9,482 nucleotides of DNA, taken from JAZLIT01 sp045617525. GTDB taxonomy: Bacteria > Bacillota > Bacilli > Bacillales_A > Planococcaceae. This document shows positions 5,479-9,482 of this stretch, piece by piece; position 1 is the first letter of the stretch; the number at the start of each line of letters is the position of its first letter. A program made the translations under genes and the position numbers. The stretch spans positions 1-9,482 of the forward strand of contig JAZLIT010000079.1 of NCBI GenBank assembly GCA_045617525.1, written 5' to 3'. Under the pieces are notes generated by a model, which searched no databases, was not told the origin of the DNA, and worked only from the letters and a program-made list of their open reading frames with translations.

Positions 5479-6018
5479 TTACTTTTGGAACGGCATACCG
5501 AACTGTGTTAATAACTCGCGAGCTTCTTCATCAGAATTCGCAGTAGTTACGATAACGATGTCCATACCGCGTACCTTTGAAACTTTATCATAATCAATTT
5601 CAGGGAAAATTAGTTGCTCTTTAACACCTAGAGTATAGTTACCACGACCATCGAATGCTTTTTTAGAAACACCACGGAAGTCACGTACACGAGGAAGTGA
5701 AATTGCGATTAACTTATCCAGGAATTCATACATACGCTCACCGCGTAATGTAACTTTTGCACCAATTGCTTGACCTTCACGTAAACGGAAACCAGCGATT
5801 GATTTTTTTGCTTTTGTAACTACTGGTTTTTGACCAGTAATAATTGCTAATTCTTCTACAGCTACGTCTAAAGCCTTAGAGTTTTGAACAGCGTCACCAA
5901 CACCCATGTTGATTACGATTTTGTCTACTTTAGGGATTTGCATAACTGATTTATATCCAAACTTGCTCATAAGAGCAGTTGAAACTTCATTTAAATACTT
6001 TTCTTTTAGGCGGCTCAT
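5479..6018 (-). CDS. rplE: 50S ribosomal protein L5
   Basis: L5 binds 5S rRNA and forms part of the central protuberance, touching the 30S head and P-site tRNA. The 179-residue product is family length. Recognisable segments are MQIPKVDKIVINMGVGDA (26-43), the GQKPVVTKAKKSIAGFRLRE stretch beginning at 62, GERMYEFLDKLI (93-104), and the C-terminal GMDIVIVTTA (148-157) to QFGMPF. The ATG at 6018 follows AGGGAGG by 7 nt. It lies 28 nt after rplX. No anomaly is seen. Confidence 0.98.
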   Translation of the reverse strand: MSRLKEKYLNEVSTALMSKFGYKSVMQIPKVDKIVINMGVGDAVQNSKALDVAVEELAIITGQKPVVTKAKKSIAGFRLREGQAIGAKVTLRGERMYEFLDKLIAISLPRVRDFRGVSKKAFDGRGNYTLGVKEQLIFPEIDYDKVSKVRGMDIVIVTTANSDEEARELLTQFGMPFQK

Positions 6019-6046
6019 GTTTGTACCTCCCTTCTCATTTTACTTA

Positions 6047-6355
6047 TTAGTCGATTTGTACACCGGATTTTTTTGCAACACGAACTTTTTTACCATCTTC
6101 GATTTTATAACCTACACGAGTCGGCTCGCCAGATTTTGGATCGATTAGCATTACGTTCGAAATGTGAATTGCAGCTTCTTGAGATACAATTCCACCTTGA
6201 GGGTTTAATTGGTTAGGTTTAACGTGTTTCTTAACGATGTTTACACCTTCAACAAGAACGCGGTCTTGTTTTGGGAAAGCAGCTAAGATAACGCCTTCTT
6301 TACCTTTATCTTTACCAGTAATAACTTTAACTTTATCGCCCTTTTTTACATGCAT
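6047..6355 (-). CDS. rplX: 50S ribosomal protein L24
   Basis: L24 is an assembly initiator that binds the 5' end of 23S rRNA near the polypeptide exit. The 102-residue product begins MHVKKGDKVKVITGKDKGKE and carries a KOW motif at about 3-36, then the NPQGGIVSQEAAIHISNVML region (51-70) and the PTRVGYKIEDGKKVRVAKKSG end. I chose the ATG at 6355 because it follows AAGGAGGTG. An in-frame ATG at 6388 lies before that site and would add an atypical 11-residue leader. It is 37 nt after rplN and 28 nt before rplE. Confidence 0.97.
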   Translation of the reverse strand: MHVKKGDKVKVITGKDKGKEGVILAAFPKQDRVLVEGVNIVKKHVKPNQLNPQGGIVSQEAAIHISNVMLIDPKSGEPTRVGYKIEDGKKVRVAKKSGVQID

Positions 6356-6392
6356 TGTGTGTCGCACCTCCTTGATTGGTACTGTCATGAAA

Positions 6393-6761
6393 TTAAAGAA
6401 CTTCTGGAGCTAGAGAAACGATTTTCATGAAGTTGCTGTCACGTAATTCACGTGCAACAGGTCCGAAAATACGAGTTCCGCGTGGAGACTTATCGTCTTT
6501 GATGATTACGCATGCGTTCTCATCAAATTTAATGTAAGTACCATCTTTACGGCGAGCGCCAGATTTTGTGCGAACGATAACAGCTTTAACTACGTCGCCT
6601 TTCTTGACAACGCCACCTGGTGTTGCTTTCTTAACTGTACATACAACGACATCGCCGATGTTTGCAAATTTACGTCCAGAACCACCAAGTACCTTAATAG
6701 TTAAAACTTCACGTGCACCTGAGTTGTCAGCAACTTTCATACGACTTTCTTGTTGGATCAC
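6393..6761 (-). CDS. rplN: 50S ribosomal protein L14
   Basis: L14 lies on the subunit interface, forming bridges to 16S rRNA with L19. The 122-residue product has the exact family length, starting MIQQESRMKVADNSGAREV and containing the L14 signature region GGVVKKGDVVKAVIVRTKSG (49-68) and SPRGTRIFGPVARELR (92-107). Translation starts at a GTG (6761), 7 nt after GGGAGGT. The 43-nt spacer from rpsQ contains a hairpin that ends directly before this ribosome binding site. No anomaly in the protein. Confidence 0.98.
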   Translation of the reverse strand: MIQQESRMKVADNSGAREVLTIKVLGGSGRKFANIGDVVVCTVKKATPGGVVKKGDVVKAVIVRTKSGARRKDGTYIKFDENACVIIKDDKSPRGTRIFGPVARELRDSNFMKIVSLAPEVL

Positions 6762-6775
6762 TTAGGTTACCTCCC

Positions 6776-6797
6776 TTCGGAATTTTGTATTTCCGAA
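6776..6797 (-). other. Stem-loop between rpsQ and rplN
   Basis: TTCGGAA and TTCCGAA form a perfect 7-bp stem around an 8-nt A-rich loop. It begins 7 nt after the rpsQ stop (a tandem TAATAA). The 3' arm abuts the GGGAGG ribosome binding site of rplN without covering it. There is no U-tract, so it is not a terminator. Confidence 0.7.
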
Positions 6798-6804
6798 TTA
6801 GTTA

Positions 6805-7068
6805 TTAAATAATAACCGCTTTTTCTACTACTTCTAATAAACGGAAGCGTTTTGTAGCTGATAGCGGGCGAGTTTCCATGATACGTACGATATCACCGAT
6901 TTTCGCTGTGTTTAGCTCATCATGAGCATAGAACTTCTTAGAGTACTTTACACGCTTACCGTAAAGCTTGTGCTTTTTGTGAGTTTCGATTAAAACAGAA
7001 ATTGTTTTATCCATTTTATCAGATACTACACGGCCCGTGTAAACTTTGCGTTGATTACGCTCAGTCAT
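6805..7068 (-). CDS. rpsQ: 30S ribosomal protein S17
   Basis: S17 is a primary 16S rRNA-binding OB-fold protein of the 5' domain. The 87-residue product has Bacillus length and retains MTERNQRKVYTGRVVSDKMD at the start, YGKRVKYSKKFYAHDE in the middle and GDIVRIMETRPLSATKRFR near the end, the last being the family signature. The ATG at 7068 follows AAAGGAGG by 8 nt. It lies 17 nt after rpmC. It ends in a tandem TAA TAA followed by a hairpin. Confidence 0.98.
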   Translation of the reverse strand: MTERNQRKVYTGRVVSDKMDKTISVLIETHKKHKLYGKRVKYSKKFYAHDELNTAKIGDIVRIMETRPLSATKRFRLLEVVEKAVII

Positions 7069-7085
7069 ACTTGAAACCTCCTTTA

Positions 7086-7286
7086 TCAGTTATTTGAACT
7101 GATTTCTCTTTCACGAATCACAGTTTTCATACGTGCGATCGCTTTGCGAACTTCACGGATGCGAGCTGTGTTTTCTAATTGACCAGTCGCCAATTGGAAG
7201 CGAAGGTTGAAAAGCTCTTCTTTCAGTGATTTCACTTTCAATTCGATTTCTGAAGATGCTAGGTCACGGATATCATTAGCTTTCAT
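7086..7286 (-). CDS. rpmC: 50S ribosomal protein L29
   Basis: L29 is a helical protein at the exit-tunnel rim, part of the docking site for trigger factor and SRP together with L23. The 66-residue product has the L29 signature KSLKEELFNLRFQLATGQLE (24-43) and the second helix NTARIREVRKAIARMKTVIR (44-63). The ATG at 7286 gives the family-typical MKANDIRDL. In-frame GTGs just upstream are inside rplP and not supported. It overlaps the end of rplP by 11 nt, and its GGTGGTGA ribosome binding site is made of rplP codons, implying translational coupling. Confidence 0.97.
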   Translation of the reverse strand: MKANDIRDLASSEIELKVKSLKEELFNLRFQLATGQLENTARIREVRKAIARMKTVIREREISSNN

Positions 7287-7710
7287 TAGATTCACCACCA
7301 GTTTCTTGACGTTTTACAATTTTAGTCTTAACAGGAAGCTTGTGTGATGCTAGACGAAGCGCTTCACGTGCGATCTCTTCAGATACACCAGCGATTTCGA
7401 ACATTACTTTTCCTGGTTTTACTACTGCTACCCAACCTTCAGGAGAACCTTTACCAGAACCCATTCGGACTTCTAGAGGCTTTTTCGTATAAGGTTTGTG
7501 AGGGAAGATTTTAATCCAAACTTTACCGCCACGTTTCATGTAACGAGTCATTGCGATACGTGCAGATTCGATTTGACGGTTAGTGATCCAAGATGCAGTT
7601 ACAGCTTGTAAGCCGAATTCACCAAAAGATACTTCTTTACCGCCTTTCGCTTCTCCACGCATGTTACCACGGTGTTCACGACGATATTTTACGCGTTTAG
7701 GTAATAACAT
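7276..7710 (-). CDS. rplP: 50S ribosomal protein L16
   Basis: L16 organises the A-site tRNA elbow region of the 50S subunit and is needed for late assembly. The 144-residue product starts MLLPKRVKYRREHRG and has the expected GEFGLQAVTASWITNRQIE region (30-48), the KIFPHKPYTKKPLEVRMGSG segment from about 67, whose VRMGSGKG (81-88) is a family hallmark, and the C-terminal EEIAREALRLASHKLPVKTK. I chose the ATG at 7710, 8 nt after AAGGAGG. Longer forms in this frame would run into rpsC. Only one base separates it from the rpsC stop. Confidence 0.98.
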   Translation of the reverse strand: MLLPKRVKYRREHRGNMRGEAKGGKEVSFGEFGLQAVTASWITNRQIESARIAMTRYMKRGGKVWIKIFPHKPYTKKPLEVRMGSGKGSPEGWVAVVKPGKVMFEIAGVSEEIAREALRLASHKLPVKTKIVKRQETGGESNES

Positions 7711-7711
7711 A

Positions 7712-8371
7712 TTATTTGCCTCCTTCCACAGAGTTCTTTTTAGTAGGAAGGACTTCGCCACGGTAGATCCAAACTTTAACGCCTAGTTTACCGTAAGTAG
7801 TATCAGCTTCAGCATGTGCATAATCAATGTCAGCACGTAATGTATGAAGTGGTACTGTTCCTTCGCTATAATGTTCAGCACGCGCGATATCAGCGCCACC
7901 TAAACGACCAGATACTTGTGTTTTAATACCTTTTGCACCAGCGCGAATTGTACGTTGGATTGCTTGTTTTTGAGCACGGCGGAATGATACGCGGTTCTCA
8001 AGTTGACGAGCGATACCTTCTGCTACTAAAGTAGCGTCAAGATCAGCGCGCTTGATTTCAATAATGTTAATGTGTACACGCTTGCCAGCTGATAATTCTG
8101 TAAGATGTTTACGTAAGTTTTCTACTTCCGTACCACCTTTACCGATTACCATACCTGGTTTCGCAGTGTGGATTGTGATGTTCACGCGATTTGCTGCGCG
8201 TTCGATCTCAACTTTAGATACAGAAGCATCTTTAAGTGTAGATTCGATATATTTACGAATTTTAATATCTTCGTGTAATAAATCAGCATAGTCGTTTTCA
8301 GCGTACCATCTTGACTCCCAGTCACGGATGATACCGACACGTAGTCCTATTGGATGTACTTTTTGACCCAC
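7712..8371 (-). CDS. rpsC: 30S ribosomal protein S3
   Basis: S3 lies in the 30S head and lines the mRNA entry tunnel, contributing helicase activity with S4 and S5. The 219-residue product is full length: N-terminal MGQKVHPIGLRVGI, a type II KH domain (about 38-107) with its GxxG loop in VIGKGG (75-80), and a C-terminal S3 domain containing GRLGGADIARAE (155-166), IDYA (182-185) and YGKLGVKVWIYRGE (193-206). It starts with GTG (8371) 3 nt after the rplV stop. The site GAAGGGGG is formed by the last codons of rplV. No anomaly. Confidence 0.98.
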   Translation of the reverse strand: MGQKVHPIGLRVGIIRDWESRWYAENDYADLLHEDIKIRKYIESTLKDASVSKVEIERAANRVNITIHTAKPGMVIGKGGTEVENLRKHLTELSAGKRVHINIIEIKRADLDATLVAEGIARQLENRVSFRRAQKQAIQRTIRAGAKGIKTQVSGRLGGADIARAEHYSEGTVPLHTLRADIDYAHAEADTTYGKLGVKVWIYRGEVLPTKKNSVEGGK

Positions 8372-8374
8372 GGA

Positions 8375-8719
8375 TTAAACCCCCTTCTTCTCAGATACCA
8401 CGATTGTGATGTGGCTTGTGCGTTTGTTAATAGCGCTTGCGCGTCCTTGAGCACGTGGACGGAAACGTTTTAATGTTGGACCTTCGTCAACGAAGACTTC
8501 AGATACAACTAAGTTATTGATATCTAACTCATAGTTGTGTTCAGCGTTTGCAACTGCAGATTTTAATACTTTCTCAACGACTGGAGACGCCGCTTTTGGA
8601 GTATGACGTAAAATTGCAACTGCTTCACCAATTTGCTTGCCTCGGATTAAGTCTACTACTAGACGAACTTTACGAGGAGCGATACGAACTGTGCGAGCGA
8701 TAGCTTTAGCTTGTGTCAT
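8375..8719 (-). CDS. rplV: 50S ribosomal protein L22
   Basis: L22 contacts all 23S rRNA domains and sends a long beta-hairpin into the exit tunnel, where loop changes can give macrolide resistance in the family. The 114-residue product has the globular part RIAPRKVRLVVDLIRGKQIG (12-31) and the hairpin region around GPTLKRFRPRAQGRAS (80-95), which looks unaltered in length, then TSHITIVVSEKKG. The ATG at 8719 follows AGGAGGT by 8 nt. It is 22 nt after rpsS. Its last codons double as the rpsC ribosome binding site. Confidence 0.98.
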   Translation of the reverse strand: MTQAKAIARTVRIAPRKVRLVVDLIRGKQIGEAVAILRHTPKAASPVVEKVLKSAVANAEHNYELDINNLVVSEVFVDEGPTLKRFRPRAQGRASAINKRTSHITIVVSEKKGV

Positions 8720-8741
8720 TAGGATTTACCTCCTCTCAAAA

Positions 8742-9020
8742 TTAGCGTCTTGTTTTCTTGTCGTCTGCGCCATGACCTTTGTAAGTACGAGTTGGTGCAA
8801 ATTCACCAAGTTTGTGACCTACCATATCTTCTGTCACGTATACAGGAACGTGTTTACGTCCATCATACACTGCGATTGTTAAACCGATGAAGTTAGGGAA
8901 AATAGTAGAACGGCGAGACCAAGTTTTAATAACTTGTTTTTTCTCAGAAGCCTCTTGTGCTTCCACCTTTTTCATAAGGTGGTCATCAACAAAAGGTCCT
9001 TTTTTCAAGCTGCGACCCAT
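8742..9020 (-). CDS. rpsS: 30S ribosomal protein S19
   Basis: S19 is a 30S head protein next to the A-site finger and partners S13. The 92-residue product is normal length, starting MGRSLKKGPFVDDHLMKK, with WSRRSTIFPNFIGLTIAVYD (34-53) and the S19 signature HKLGEFAPTRTYKGH (69-83). The ATG at 9020 follows AGGGAGG by 7 nt. The 60-nt spacer from rplB carries a strong hairpin that ends before this site. No anomaly in the protein. Confidence 0.98.
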   Translation of the reverse strand: MGRSLKKGPFVDDHLMKKVEAQEASEKKQVIKTWSRRSTIFPNFIGLTIAVYDGRKHVPVYVTEDMVGHKLGEFAPTRTYKGHGADDKKTRR

Positions 9021-9036
9021 TTAGGAACCTCCCTTC

Positions 9037-9076
9037 GTGATACCACCACGGTTCTCGAATAGAACCGTAGCATCAC
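9037..9076 (-). other. Long stem-loop between rplB and rpsS
   Basis: In the mRNA, an inner stem pairs ACGGTTCT with AGAACCGT (8 bp, perfect) around the loop ATTCG and is extended by three more pairs (two wobble). After a 3-nt GGT bulge, an outer stem pairs GTGAT with ATCAC (5 bp). It begins 4 nt after the rplB stop and ends one base before GAAGGGAGG-type sequence used by rpsS, leaving that site open. No U-tract follows. It is the most elaborate structure in the window; its role is unknown. Confidence 0.75.
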
Positions 9077-9080
9077 CACA

Positions 9081-9482
9081 TTATTTTTTACGACCACGAA
9101 TAATAAATTTAGATGATTTATTTTTCTTTTTACGAGTTTTGTAACCAAGAGTTGGTTTACCCCATGGTGTCATTGGTGATTTACGTCCAATTGGAGAACG
9201 TCCTTCACCACCACCGTGTGGGTGATCGTTAGGGTTCATTACTGAACCACGTACTGTTGGGCGTTTACCTAACCAACGAGAACGACCTGCTTTACCGATG
9301 TTAATAAGCTCGTGTTGTTCGTTACCAACTTGACCGATTGTTGCACGGCAAGTAGCAAGAATTAAACGTACTTCACCAGATTGTAAGCGAACGATTACAT
9401 ACTTGTCTTCACGACCTAATACTTGCGCAGAAGTACCAGCTGAACGTACTAATTGTCCACCTTTACCAGGTTTCATTTCGAT
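9081..9482 (-). CDS. rplB: 50S ribosomal protein L2, C-terminal half (runs off window)
   Basis: L2 is a primary 23S rRNA-binding protein required for subunit joining and close to the peptidyl-transferase centre. The visible 133 residues begin IEMKPGKGGQLVRSAGTSAQ and continue in frame to the window edge, so the gene is cut by the window rather than by mutation. About half of the usual 276-277 residues is present. The conserved C-terminal domain is intact: SRWLGKRPTVRGSVMNPNDH and the HGGGEGRSPIGRKSP loop that includes the functionally important His, then the basic tail TRKKKNKSSKFIIRGRKK. The start cannot be seen. It ends in TAA, 60 nt before rpsS. Confidence 0.97.
   Translation of the reverse strand: MEMKPGKGGQLVRSAGTSAQVLGREDKYVIVRLQSGEVRLILATCRATIGQVGNEQHELINIGKAGRSRWLGKRPTVRGSVMNPNDHPHGGGEGRSPIGRKSPMTPWGKPTLGYKTRKKKNKSSKFIIRGRKK

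Noticed and set aside
7711..7761. N-terminal extension of L16 into rpsC
   Set aside because: The ATG at 7710 has a perfect ribosome binding site and gives the 144-residue family length; the extension is only the absence of stops in the rpsC 3' end.

Overview
This window is a stretch of the large S10-spc ribosomal-protein cluster of a low-GC Gram-positive bacterium, read entirely on the minus strand. Upstream is therefore at high coordinates. The gene order is rplB-rpsS-rplV-rpsC-rplP-rpmC-rpsQ-rplN-rplX-rplE-rpsN-rpsH-rplF-rplR-rpsE-rpmD-rplO-secY-adk-(map remnant)-infA. The secY-adk-infA arrangement, strong AAGGAGG-type ribosome binding sites, a four-cysteine zinc S14, an adenylate kinase with a Cys-Cys-Cys-Asp zinc lid and protein sequences very close to Bacillus point to Bacillales. 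A Planococcaceae/Lysinibacillus-like member is plausible, but the genus cannot be fixed from the sequence alone.

Layout. Positions 9482-2677 hold seventeen tightly packed ribosomal-protein genes, from the 3' half of rplB to rplO. Spacers are 1-60 nt, and rplP/rpmC and rplO/secY overlap. Positions 2677-662 hold secY (translocon channel) and adk (adenylate kinase). Positions 661-239 have no intact gene. Where related Bacillus species carry map (methionine aminopeptidase) and a small KOW-domain gene, this window has only a decayed map, readable as four homologous blocks spread over three frames. infA (IF1) follows at 238-20, and the next gene lies beyond the window.

The genes build both ribosomal subunits, insert or secrete the new proteins (SecY), balance adenine nucleotides (Adk) and start translation (IF1). 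No promoter or terminator is evident within the ribosomal block, so transcription probably enters from upstream. Two promoter-like sequences lie inside the map remnant and could serve infA and the downstream alpha-operon genes.

The most notable observations are (1) the map pseudogene in a normally very conserved locus, and (2) strong stem-loops directly after the stop codons of rplB, rpsQ, rplF and secY. These occupy every spacer longer than 40 nt between intact genes. None has the U-tract of a standard intrinsic terminator. I see no mobile element, CRISPR array, tRNA or rRNA.
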